Both the position numbers and the translations under genes were made by a program. Positions 7,636 through 14,594 of a DNA stretch of 19,928 nt are shown in pieces. Source of the stretch: Rhodospirillaceae bacterium. GTDB taxonomy: Bacteria; Pseudomonadota; Alphaproteobacteria; Rhodospirillales; Rhodospirillaceae. Positions within the stretch are counted from its first letter, which is position 1. The number at the start of each line of letters is the position of its first letter. Below the pieces are notes generated by a model. The model was not told the origin of the DNA. It did no database searches and was given only the letters and a program-made list of their open reading frames with translations. The DNA lies in contig JAFGWD010000157.1 of NCBI GenBank assembly GCA_016937315.1, positions 1 to 19,928 of the forward strand. Reading direction: 5' to 3'.

Positions 7636-9627
7636 TCATGCCCGGTTAGCCTTGGTTCCCCCTCTGATTGTGCCGGGCTGCCCTGTGTGTTTTGACTGCG
7701 GAATGGCACCGTTTCCGCCTTCATGCCATGCGAGAAACTGTCCAACTTCCAGTCCCCGAGAGAGCAGGCGGTGATAGGACGCCTGCTGTTCTTGTGCCGT
7801 TTCGACGTCGGATGGCCATGTGTCGAGGAGATGGCACATCCGGTCGATGTCGAGGACACGTTGAGCTAATGGAGAGGCACGCAGACGCTCAACGTCGTTG
7901 CGTAAGGTTTCAAGGCGTGACGTCAGGGTGCCGTGCCAATCGCTGTTCTGGCGTCCTCCGCTGGAGCTTGCCAGTGTCGTGTCCGGGAGTCGATCGGCGA
8001 GGACGCGGCGGGCGACGGAGCGCCAGCGCCCGCCGTGCAGAAACACCTCAAGCGGTAAGGCTCCGAAAAATTCCATGATTCGGCGGTCGGCGAGCGGTTT
8101 ACGTGCGTCTATACCGGAAAGCGCACGTCCCGTGGAGGAGAGGTCGTGCGCTTCTTCGTCGCCGCAGATCCATTGGCGCATGTCGTTTGCGCTTTGTGGC
8201 CCCGCGCCCACACGCATGCGGTATAGGTGTGGGTCTAGGACACGGTCTAAATGCAATTCCGCCGCGAAGTCTGCATGAATCGCGCTGAATTTGCTCCAAG
8301 GGTGACGTTGCCTCTGCCGCCATAGGCGAAATGGGATGGGTTCGATTGCACGATACAATTGCCGCCCCAGTTGCAGGGGGCCAAAGTCTTCGCCGCGCTT
8401 TAGCGAGAAGGCAAGCTGGGTCAATTGCCGCCATTTCAGTCCAAGAAAGAGTTCGGCCAAAAGTTCGACGCCTGAGTAGCTGAAAAAGGCGTTGCCATAT
8501 TCACCGCCGAGCATTACGCGGCTGCCGTGTTCTGTCATGCGTCGGAATAGAGGGAAAAACCATTCCCGGTTTGTGGGAGCCCGACGGGGCAATCCTCCTT
8601 CTATGAACCAGCGCCGTGCGTCACGTTCGCCCCAATCTTCGCCGTCGTCGCCGACCATTTGCCAATCCATGTTGGGATAGCGGTCTGCGACTTTTTTCGC
8701 ACGGGACGATTCGTCGTAATAGAGTCGGCCCTTTTCTGCTGGGACAGCACCGCTGGGGATGCGCGTCAAGACGAGAACTCTGCCGGGAGCGACTTGCTGT
8801 GCGGCTGAGGACGCAATGGCACCACTGTCCAATCCCCCGGTTAGGCAGAGCGAGACGGGATCTTCGGCGCGGAGAGCATCCGCGACAACGGTATCCAGGA
8901 TAGCGGTTGCGGCTTCTACCGTTTTTTCCGGGGTGTCGAAGCGGAGGGTCCCTGGTTGCGGCAGTTGCCACCAAGTCTGTGTCCGGACGGAATCCGGAGT
9001 CACGACGGTCAGTGTTCCGGCTGGGACTCTGTCGATTTTTTGGTACAGGGTTCGGAAAGGCTCTCGGACGTTCAGGGTCAGGCGGTCCGCCAGGATCATG
9101 TCGTCGAGATCGCGTGGGATATCGGGGAGAGAGAGGAGGGGCCGCAATCGCGTGGCGAAGGCAACGATCCGCGCTCCGCAGTGGATGAATAGCGGGGAGC
9201 TCCCAGATGGATCTCGCGCCAGACTCAATTGACGTGTTGAAGGATTCCATAGAGCGAAGGCGAATGTTCCGCACAGGCGGGCGAGTGTTTTCTCCACGCC
9301 CCACGTTTCAAGGGCTGTGAGCAAAAGAGTTGAGTCCGGGGCTGAAATGCTGGACGGAGGAAGAGCCAGGGCGTTGATCAGCGTACGGCGGTCCCCTAGG
9401 CACAGGTCAGCGACCAAGGTTGCTCCAGATTTTCCGACACACGGTTGATGTTCGTGCCGGTCTTCTGGGGTGAAAATGTGCTGGCGGTGGACGACGGCAA
9501 TAGACCCGCTACGCCAGATGCGTGGGCGCTCAATGCCGCGTCCTTCTAACCCCGATGCCAGACGACGGATATCCGCCGTGTCCATCGGAGATCCGTCCAG
9601 CCGCCAAATCCCGGCGAAATCGCTCAT
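7636..9627 (-). CDS. Asparagine synthetase B homologue (lasso cyclase C-type)
   Basis: 663 residues: an N-terminal Ntn-amidotransferase-like domain (about 1-200) and a C-terminal ATP-dependent synthetase domain. The ATP loop CLTGGLDSG lies at residues 261-269, matching the SGGLDS motif; RDPSGSSPLF (138-147) matches the usual RD-x-x-G-x-x-P-L segment. The normal glutaminase nucleophile Cys2 is missing: the start reads MSDFAGI, with Ala where Cys is expected, so it probably does not use glutamine as an ammonia source. This is typical of lasso cyclases, which adenylate an Asp/Glu side chain and close a macrolactam. AAGGA six bases before ATG 9627 supports the start. It follows the collar C gene after 108 bases and converges with the PqqD gene. 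A role in modifying sugars or collar proteins remains possible. Confidence 0.85.
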   Translation of the reverse strand: MSDFAGIWRLDGSPMDTADIRRLASGLEGRGIERPRIWRSGSIAVVHRQHIFTPEDRHEHQPCVGKSGATLVADLCLGDRRTLINALALPPSSISAPDSTLLLTALETWGVEKTLARLCGTFAFALWNPSTRQLSLARDPSGSSPLFIHCGARIVAFATRLRPLLSLPDIPRDLDDMILADRLTLNVREPFRTLYQKIDRVPAGTLTVVTPDSVRTQTWWQLPQPGTLRFDTPEKTVEAATAILDTVVADALRAEDPVSLCLTGGLDSGAIASSAAQQVAPGRVLVLTRIPSGAVPAEKGRLYYDESSRAKKVADRYPNMDWQMVGDDGEDWGERDARRWFIEGGLPRRAPTNREWFFPLFRRMTEHGSRVMLGGEYGNAFFSYSGVELLAELFLGLKWRQLTQLAFSLKRGEDFGPLQLGRQLYRAIEPIPFRLWRQRQRHPWSKFSAIHADFAAELHLDRVLDPHLYRMRVGAGPQSANDMRQWICGDEEAHDLSSTGRALSGIDARKPLADRRIMEFFGALPLEVFLHGGRWRSVARRVLADRLPDTTLASSSGGRQNSDWHGTLTSRLETLRNDVERLRASPLAQRVLDIDRMCHLLDTWPSDVETAQEQQASYHRLLSRGLEVGQFLAWHEGGNGAIPQSKHTGQPGTIRGGTKANRA

Positions 9628-9735
9628 GCCACGTCCTTATTCCACAAAATTGTTGTTGGCAGTATTTCATGGCACTTGCGTTGTGTCATGGGACGAGGTG
9701 GATCCACTCGGTGAGACTGTTCTCCGATGTTACGA

Positions 9736-10302
9736 TTATGGTCTTTGGGGGAATGTGCCTTCGTGGCAGATGCAGAACAGGAGGGTCAGTCCTGGTTGCA
9801 GGTTTTCATGAGGTTGTCCGTTGCCTGTCGCGCTGATTGCGTCTGGATGCATTGTTGTCTCGGGTGTTTTCTGATTGCTCCAGGCTTTATAGGGGGTTCC
9901 TGTCCCCTCGGTGCCGAGCGTACGGCTCAAGATTTTGTCCGGACCGGGAGTGTCGGAGTAGTTGGCGAGTGTGGGGTTGATGGCGGCATGAACTTGATGG
10001 GTGTGTGGCGGCATTTGTGCCAGAGAGAGAGTGGTGGTGTTGCTGCCGTAGTGGCTTCCGACGGCGATGGAAGTAGGCATGTTTGGTGCTATTCCGCCGC
10101 TTCCTGCGCCCAATGCGGATTGGCCGAGTAGATTGGGAACGTTGAAGAAATGGCGTCCGTCACCACCATAAGTTATTCCAATGACAGCAAAGAGTGGGGA
10201 ATACTCCTGTATTCTATACGTTGAGCCATCGCACAGAAGCCAGCCTTCTGGGGTGTAGTTGTAGGGGAAAGTACGGATTTCTCCGATAAATGCGTCGGCC
10301 AT
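9736..10302 (-). CDS. Tail-collar domain protein C (MdpB-like), second array
   Basis: 188 residues. The phage tail collar domain (PF07484-like) fills the first half: FIGEIRTFPY, P-x-GW-x-x-CDG, then YGGDGRHFFNVPNL. The second half has the family's PHTHQV and a late GNGQPHENLQPGLTL segment. Proteins of this kind are annotated as tail-fibre or microcystin-dependent (MdpB) proteins; no function is firmly established. A good Shine-Dalgarno (GAGGAGG) precedes the start. Closest relative in the window is C' (12029-12589): both share INPTLANYS or VNPTLANYS, LSRTLG and TPYK. Its DLRG motif is altered to NLLG, unlike its five sisters. Last collar gene before the asparagine-synthetase homologue. Confidence 0.85.
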   Translation of the reverse strand: MADAFIGEIRTFPYNYTPEGWLLCDGSTYRIQEYSPLFAVIGITYGGDGRHFFNVPNLLGQSALGAGSGGIAPNMPTSIAVGSHYGSNTTTLSLAQMPPHTHQVHAAINPTLANYSDTPGPDKILSRTLGTEGTGTPYKAWSNQKTPETTMHPDAISATGNGQPHENLQPGLTLLFCICHEGTFPQRP

Positions 10303-10321
10303 GGTCGCGTCCTCCTCTGTC

Positions 10322-10864
10322 TCAGCTATCTGTTGAAGGGTATGTGCCCTCCATTAGGGCGATAATATAGTTCAGCGCGAGGCATGGCATGATGTTGTTA
10401 TGGGGTTCTCCTCTTCCTCCCGAATTCGACAGCATCTGCGCGTCAGGATTTTTCTCCCTGTTGTCGCTTGCTTCGGTGGAAAGGTAGGTGGCGTATCCGT
10501 TAGCGCATGTGGCGTAGAGGGTATTGCTCGGGTTTGTGGTGGTTGCTTCTGTGGTGCTGGCATACATTATGTGCGTGTGCAAGGGGAGTTGATCGGTCGA
10601 AAGCGTTGTTGCTCCGGTGCCGATATTTTGTCCCAAAATATACGGAGATAGACCTGGGGCTTGTCCGGCGCTGCAAACCAGACGTTTGCGCAAGTCGGGC
10701 AGGGCGAAGGTCGTACGCCCGTCGCCGCCATAGGTTGTTCCGATTAGCGAGAATAGGGTTTGGTACTCATTAATCATCAGAGTCTGGCCATTGCACAGTG
10801 CCCAATCTCTGGGGGCGTAGTCTCCAGCGAACATGCGGATTTCGCCAGTATAATACTCGCTCAT
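10322..10864 (-). CDS. Tail-collar domain protein B (MdpB-like), second array
   Basis: 180 residues with the collar signature (TGEIRMFAGDYAP, WALCNGQ, YGGDGRTTFALPDLRKR). Type B proteins differ from A and C by CNG in place of CDG, the FAG motif in place of FPY, and an ending of MPCLALNYIIAL in place of QPT/QPG. It is closest to B' (12610-13137). The middle is Thr/Ser/Asn-rich (TTEATTTNPSN), as in shaft or surface-exposed fibre segments. AAGGA lies seven bases before the start; only 19 bases separate it from C and 25 from A, so the trio is almost surely co-transcribed. No signal peptide is visible. Confidence 0.85.
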   Translation of the reverse strand: MSEYYTGEIRMFAGDYAPRDWALCNGQTLMINEYQTLFSLIGTTYGGDGRTTFALPDLRKRLVCSAGQAPGLSPYILGQNIGTGATTLSTDQLPLHTHIMYASTTEATTTNPSNTLYATCANGYATYLSTEASDNREKNPDAQMLSNSGGRGEPHNNIMPCLALNYIIALMEGTYPSTDS

Positions 10865-10889
10865 GGCGTGTTCCTTTCGTGCTGTTCGG

Positions 10890-11411
10890 TTATCTCCGTG
10901 GGGGATATATCCCGATCATAGAGATACAGTGTTGCAAGACGATGGTGGGCTGCCGATTTTCGTGCCCTTGCCCGTTGCCGGTGGGTTCGACCGTGCTTAG
11001 AGCCAGAGGAATGGTTTCGGGCTCTGTGCCACCACCATAGATCGCAGGGGGAGTGTCACCGGTCACGGTGGCGGGATAGGCCGCCAACGGTACGGTCTGA
11101 TTCCCTTCGCGGCTGATGGCATTCACCGTATGCGAGTGGGGTGGTATTGTCTCGGTGGTCAGGGGAACGCTTTCCACCCCGAACTTTATACCGACGCGTG
11201 GAAAGGCCTCGCTGATCCCCGTTGGAACGCGCCCGCGTAGGTCGGGCAGGGCGAAGGTCGTACGCCCGTCGCCGCCATAAAAATTTCCCAGCAGAGAGGC
11301 GAGTGCCTGATGATCTTTCACGGGTATTATGGTGCCGTCGCAGACGTGCCAGCCTTTAGGCACCCTGTTGTAGGGAAACAGCCGGATTTCGCCTAAGAAA
11401 TAGTCGCTCAT
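10890..11411 (-). CDS. Tail-collar domain protein A (MdpB-like), second array
   Basis: 173 residues: LGEIRLFPYNRVP, GWHVCDG, YGGDGRTTFALPDLRGR, then PPHSHTVNAI and GNGQGHENRQPTI. Closest to A' (13163-13678), with shared GWH-x-CDG, LASLLGN and a PA-x-IYG stretch. AGGT precedes ATG 11411. It is the first intact gene after the scar at about 11560-12028, so its promoter must lie in the 150 bases upstream or transcripts must read through from the first array. Function is unknown; a trimeric fibre tip or adhesive surface protein is the usual guess for this fold. No signal peptide is seen, so export, if any, would need another route. Confidence 0.85.
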   Translation of the reverse strand: MSDYFLGEIRLFPYNRVPKGWHVCDGTIIPVKDHQALASLLGNFYGGDGRTTFALPDLRGRVPTGISEAFPRVGIKFGVESVPLTTETIPPHSHTVNAISREGNQTVPLAAYPATVTGDTPPAIYGGGTEPETIPLALSTVEPTGNGQGHENRQPTIVLQHCISMIGIYPPRR

Positions 11412-11559
11412 TTAAGACCTCACGTATTCTTTTCAGCCCGAGTTGTGCGAATTCTTGACTGTGACGGGCGGTGATGACACATGATCCTAATTTTATGCGT
11501 TGTTTAACGAAAAGATCATCTCATATAATAGGCGGAGAAAACAACGAAATACAATCTGA
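11412..11559. other. AT-richer spacer upstream of collar A
   Basis: About 150 bases between collar A and the GNAT remnant. It is clearly AT-richer than the coding DNA around it and is the likely site of a minus-strand promoter for the second collar array. No confident -35/-10 pair was found, and it shows no obvious similarity to the matching spacer at 13679-13815 upstream of A'. Confidence 0.3.
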
Positions 11560-11730
11560 GGTTTTGCTCCAGTTAAGTGTGTCCCGCTATTTCCTGGTGA
11601 AAATCGTTTGTTTTGCCTTTGGATGCGAGACACCTCTCGACCGTAAGGGTGACGTGAGGGATGAAAGGCCTCGACACGAAGGGAAGCGGTGCTGCTGCAT
11701 TTCCGTGCCCATGGTGCGATGGCAATAGGG
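11560..11730 (-). pseudogene. Degraded 3' remnant of a GNAT acetyltransferase gene
   Basis: This stretch aligns with the 3' part of the intact GNAT gene at 13816-14036. TTTCCTGGT-AAATATCGCTGG there pairs with TTTCCTGGTGAAAATCGTTTG here, and GCGACGGCAATAGGG pairs with GCGATGGCAATAGGG at 11716-11730. In translation KGETSDIYQEMV of the intact protein corresponds to KGKTNDFHQEIA here. About 40 bases are missing in the middle, and the RGQGIG acetyl-CoA motif is lost, so no enzyme can be made. It abuts the asparagine-synthetase remnant with about ten bases between. Confidence 0.75.
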
Positions 11731-11740
11731 TGCCCCGTGT

Positions 11741-11901
11741 TGCTCCGGATATGCCGATACACGATTGATGCTCGCGGCGGTCTTTCAGGGTGGAAAGTGC
11801 TGGTGGTGGACGACGGCAATGACTCCACAACGCCAGATGCGTGGGGGTCAATGTCGCGTCTATAGGGCCCCCCTCTCGCCGCTAAGGTCCGGCGAAATCG
11901 C
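11741..11901 (-). pseudogene. Degraded 5' remnant of an asparagine-synthetase homologue gene
   Basis: It aligns with 9421-9623 of the intact synthetase gene. GGTGGACGACGGCAAT and CGCCAGATGCGTGGG are identical in both, and the protein segment DRREHQSCIGISGAT here matches DRHEHQPCVGKSGAT there. The similarity ends at GGCGAAATCGC, two codons short of the start codon, and the first third is shortened by about 40 bases with frame loss. The start codon, the ATP loop and nearly all of the gene are gone. Its position, just after collar C', is the same as that of the intact gene after collar C. Confidence 0.8.
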
Positions 11902-12028
11902 CCGGCCCTCTGGGTTGATCGCCAAGGAACACACTGGTTGGTCGCCACCGCTCACCGATGTCCCAGCATCGCCTTCGCGGCGGCTCCTGCCATTGTACCC
12001 CTTGGCGACCAACGCAATTTGCCAGGAT
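11902..12028 (-). repeat. Repeat-bearing insert between collar C' and the synthetase remnant, possible insertion-sequence scrap
   Basis: These 127 bases have no match in the equivalent spacer after collar C (9628-9735). GTTGATCGCCAAGGA at 11914-11928 is an inverted copy (13 of 15) of CCCTTGGCGACCAAC at 11999-12013, and GTTGGTCGCCA recurs at 11937-11947. One minus-strand frame reads ALVAKGYNGRSRRE, which recalls the ALVADKGYD segment of IS5-type DDE transposases, but the Asp is absent and the match is short. A transposon scrap is therefore only a suggestion. Confidence 0.35.
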
Positions 12029-12589
12029 TTATGAGTCTACGTCCTCGTCCGGTGAGGGGTACTCGCCATCGAAGCAGATGCAGTACTGGAAGGTCAGTCC
12101 TGGCTGTCGGTTTTGGTGAGGTTGTCCGTCGCCCGTTGTGGTGACGAAGTTTGGGTCCATGGTTGTTTCGGAATGAAAGTTATTGCTCCAGGATTTGTAC
12201 GGTGTTCCCGTTACCCCGAGCGTGCGGCTCAACATATTGTCGTCAGGAGAGCCGGAGTAGTTGGCGAGTGTGGGGTTGACGGCGGCATAAACTTGGTGCG
12301 TATGTGGCCAGGTTTGCTCCGTAGATACGGTGGCGACTGCGCTGCCTAGAGTGTCTCCGGTTTTATACGTTGCGCCATGCCATGGATCTGTACCCGTGCC
12401 CATTGGCGATCGGCCACGCAGGTCGGGTAGGGCGAAGGTGTTTCTTCCGTCACCACCGTAAGTCGTCAGAATGACAGAGTAGAGTAGACGGTAGTTCAGA
12501 CACTCTACCAGCGACCCGTCGCACGGGAGCCAGCCCTGTGGAATACGTGCATAGGGAAAAGCGCGGATTTCTCCGATGAATGCGTCCAT
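12029..12589 (-). CDS. Tail-collar domain protein C' (MdpB-like), first array
   Basis: 186 residues: FIGEIRAFPY, GWLPCDG, YGGDGRNTFALPDLRGR, PHTHQVYAAVNPTLANYS, LSRTLG and DGQPHQNRQPGLTF. It pairs with C (9736-10302) and has an extra acidic tail (PDEDVDS). I chose ATG 12589 over the frame extending to 12664: the upstream 25 residues lie inside the end of the B' gene, while ATG 12589 follows GAGGAAG and gives the same MDAFIGEI start as its sister. The gene is 20 bases after B'. Intact, with no visible stop or shift. Confidence 0.85.
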   Translation of the reverse strand: MDAFIGEIRAFPYARIPQGWLPCDGSLVECLNYRLLYSVILTTYGGDGRNTFALPDLRGRSPMGTGTDPWHGATYKTGDTLGSAVATVSTEQTWPHTHQVYAAVNPTLANYSGSPDDNMLSRTLGVTGTPYKSWSNNFHSETTMDPNFVTTTGDGQPHQNRQPGLTFQYCICFDGEYPSPDEDVDS

Positions 12590-12609
12590 GATGATCGTCT
12601 TCCTCTGTC

Positions 12610-13137
12610 TCAGGGGGCCGGGTAAAATCCTTCCAGAGCAATGATGTAATTCAGAGCGAGGCAAGGCATGTGGTTATCGTGAGGGCCATAGGCTCCCGTA
12701 TACGACAGCATTGCTGTGGATGGGGCCTTGGTCGTGTTTGTCGATGTGCTGGAAACGTAGGTGGTATATCCACTGGGGCATTGGGCGTAGACGTTGCCTT
12801 CTGGCGTGCTGGAGGTTGCTTCTGCGCTGGAGGCGAGCATCGTGTGTTGGTGTGGGGGCAGGTTCGTGGGGTTTAGTATGACGACTCGCAGGCCGAAGGT
12901 CTGGGCCAGTGCGTAAGAGGACAGTTCAGGTGTTTTTCCTGATCCGCAAACCAGATATCCACGCAGGTCGGGTAGGGCGAAGGTGGTTTGTCCGTTCCCA
13001 CCATAGAGATTCTGGAGTAGCGAAGCCAATGGCCCATACTCTATCATATTTAGCACCTGTCCGTTGCACAGAGCCCAGCCGTTGGGGGGCCGGAGTCCAG
13101 CGAACAGGCGGATTTCACCAACATAACAGTCCACCAT
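12610..13137 (-). CDS. Tail-collar domain protein B' (MdpB-like), first array
   Basis: 175 residues with GEIRLFAG, WALCNGQ, YGGNGQTTFALPDLRG and the B-type ending MPCLALNYIIAL. The Thr/Ser-rich stretch (SSAEATSSTPEGN, SSTSTNTTKAPS) matches the position of the similar stretch in B. AAGGAG lies six bases before the start, in a context nearly the same as that before B. It sits 25 bases after A', as B does after A, so the gene spacing was preserved along with gene order. Function as for its sisters: unknown, probably a fibre-like assembly. Confidence 0.85.
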   Translation of the reverse strand: MVDCYVGEIRLFAGLRPPNGWALCNGQVLNMIEYGPLASLLQNLYGGNGQTTFALPDLRGYLVCGSGKTPELSSYALAQTFGLRVVILNPTNLPPHQHTMLASSAEATSSTPEGNVYAQCPSGYTTYVSSTSTNTTKAPSTAMLSYTGAYGPHDNHMPCLALNYIIALEGFYPAP

Positions 13138-13162
13138 AGCGTGCTCCTTTCGTGCGGTGTCG

Positions 13163-13678
13163 TTACGACTGAGGAGGGTATTGTCCCTCTAAGGCGATGC
13201 AATACTGCAAGGCAATGGTGGGCTGTCGGTTTTCGTGCGCCACCCCGTCACCACAGCTTGTGATTGTGTCCGAGTTCAGAGCTCCGGTGCTGCTGGTCGG
13301 TGGGCCATAGATCGCAGGGGCATCACTCGCCATGGTGGCGGGAAGGCCGGCCAGTGGTAGGGTCTGAGTCCCCTCACTGGTGATGGCATTCACGATGTGC
13401 GTGTGGGAGGGCATGGTCTCCACGGATAGTTTTACGGATTCCTCCCCGAACGACATGCCGATGTTTGGTATGTCCTCACCGACCCCTGCAGGTACGCGTC
13501 CGCGCAGGTCGGGTAGATTGAACGTCGTGGTCCCGTTACCGCCATAAGAATTTCCTAACAAACTGGCAAGGACGACGTTGCCTGCAACCGGCAGTTCTGA
13601 GCCATCACAGATGTGCCAGCCTCCCGGTACCCTGACGTAAGGAAATAATCGGATCTCTCCTATGAACCATTCGCCCAT
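13163..13678 (-). CDS. Tail-collar domain protein A' (MdpB-like), first array
   Basis: 171 residues: FIGEIRLFPYVRVP, GWHICDG, YGGNGTTTFNLPDLRGR, PSHTHIVNAI and VAHENRQPTIAL. It pairs with A (10890-11411), and the two have diverged over most of their second halves, so the duplication is not recent. GGGAG lies six bases before ATG 13678. Its 137-base upstream spacer (13679-13815) separates it from the GNAT gene and is AT-rich, so it may carry its own promoter. First collar gene of the array in the direction of transcription. Confidence 0.85.
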   Translation of the reverse strand: MGEWFIGEIRLFPYVRVPGGWHICDGSELPVAGNVVLASLLGNSYGGNGTTTFNLPDLRGRVPAGVGEDIPNIGMSFGEESVKLSVETMPSHTHIVNAITSEGTQTLPLAGLPATMASDAPAIYGPPTSSTGALNSDTITSCGDGVAHENRQPTIALQYCIALEGQYPPQS

Positions 13679-13815
13679 TTGAAGCTCCCTATGTAATTGT
13701 TTCCTTGTTCTATTTTGTCTTTGATTTGAGACGCCGATGGTAGCGTATGACTTTCATCCAGCATGCTATTTAATAGAAACCCGTCCAATAGAAATGCGGG
13801 AAAAAAGCGCAAAAA

Positions 13816-14361
13816 TCAACTCAGATTTGATTCCTGCTGCGGGCACCACACCATTTCCTGGTAAATATCGCTGGTTTCACCTTTCGGCGTGAAACCCATT
13901 CTGTCGTAAAGGCGGCGAGCGGGATTAAAAATCGCGACATGGAGGGAAACGGCGTTGCCGCGTTTTCGTGCTAGGTCAAAGGTTGCCGTGATTAGCGCCG
14001 CGCCGATTCCTTGCCCGCGATGCGACGGCAATAGGGAAATATCGACGATTCGAATATCATTGGGCGTGGGATAAAGGTACAGCCGCCCGATGGGGTGGTC
14101 CTGGATGGATACGAGCCAGCGGGATGTCCCAACGTAGTGACGGGTGTAATGGAGATTCTGAAAGGCGAATTGCTGTTGCAGGAAAGCAATTTTCTGGCCA
14201 TCAGGCCATCCGATGGTGGTCGCTTCGTCCCAGCGAGTAGACACATACAGTTCGCAGAGGAAAGCGTTGTCCTCAGTTGTCTGTTCACGCAGATCAATTT
14301 CCCGATCGGTCAGAACCGGGGGGAGATGCGGGCGTAAGGCATGGGAGGGTGTCATGATCAT
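13816..14361 (-). CDS. GNAT-family N-acetyltransferase
   Basis: 181 residues. The GNAT fold is shown by the acetyl-CoA binding motif A, SHRGQGIGAALI (about 113-124), preceded by a beta-strand (RIVDISLLP) and followed by N-P-A-x-x-LY-x-x-MGF (146-157), the usual end of the fold. It would transfer an acetyl group from acetyl-CoA to an amine; the substrate is not evident. ATG 14361 or ATG 14355 may be the start. It is first on the minus strand before the collar trio and divergent from the precursor gene. A degraded copy before collar A shows that it belonged to the duplicated unit, so its task is likely tied to the collar proteins rather than to the peptide operon. Confidence 0.85.
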   Translation of the reverse strand: MIMTPSHALRPHLPPVLTDREIDLREQTTEDNAFLCELYVSTRWDEATTIGWPDGQKIAFLQQQFAFQNLHYTRHYVGTSRWLVSIQDHPIGRLYLYPTPNDIRIVDISLLPSHRGQGIGAALITATFDLARKRGNAVSLHVAIFNPARRLYDRMGFTPKGETSDIYQEMVWCPQQESNLS

Positions 14362-14560
14362 TCTGGCCTTTGGTGGCTATGCCGTGAAAGGAAATTTCCA
14401 CTGGAGAATAGGCCGTTTGGGCGGTGTTAAAAATGCAAAAACACAACTTATACCTTAGTCGATTCCGACAAAGAGATGCTCTTTTTTCTGTTCCTTCCCA
14501 CGCGCTCGGGAGAAGGCTGCGCGGTCTGTTCTGGACAACTTATTGGGTTCTCCAGTAAGA

Positions 14561-14574
14561 TTGACAATGATAAT
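14561..14574 (+). promoter_or_regulatory. Possible promoter element upstream of the peptide precursor
   Basis: TTGACA at 14561-14566 is a perfect -35 hexamer, and GATAAT at 14569-14574 is one base from a -10 hexamer, but the two are too close to work as a pair. With TTGACA as -35, the -10 would fall at about 14583-14589 (a poor match) and transcription would start at the first ATG. Either way the promoter of the precursor operon probably lies in the 233-base divergent spacer 14362-14594, which also holds a GGAAATTTCC palindrome at 14390-14399. Confidence 0.3.
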
Positions 14575-14594
14575 AGAGTCGATGACGAGGTCCG

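Noticed and set aside
11573..11851. 92-residue minus-strand reading frame as a gene
   Set aside because: Its two ends match pieces of the synthetase and GNAT proteins in unrelated order, so it is a chance frame across two remnants.
9736..13678. Prophage or tailocin locus, from six tail-collar genes
   Set aside because: No capsid, tail tube, baseplate, holin, integrase or other phage gene is present, and the flanks are GNAT and asparagine-synthetase genes; MdpB-like arrays occur on chromosomes without phages.
10300..13700. CRISPR-like repeats, from recurring GTCGGGTAGGGCGAAGGT stretches
   Set aside because: These are codons of the conserved TFALPDLRG motif in each collar gene, spaced by whole genes.
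14470..14487. Short hairpin AAAGAG-ATG-CTCTTT with T-run as an intrinsic terminator
   Set aside because: The stem is only six A/T-rich pairs with a three-base loop, and it lies between two divergent starts where no plus-strand transcript is expected to end.
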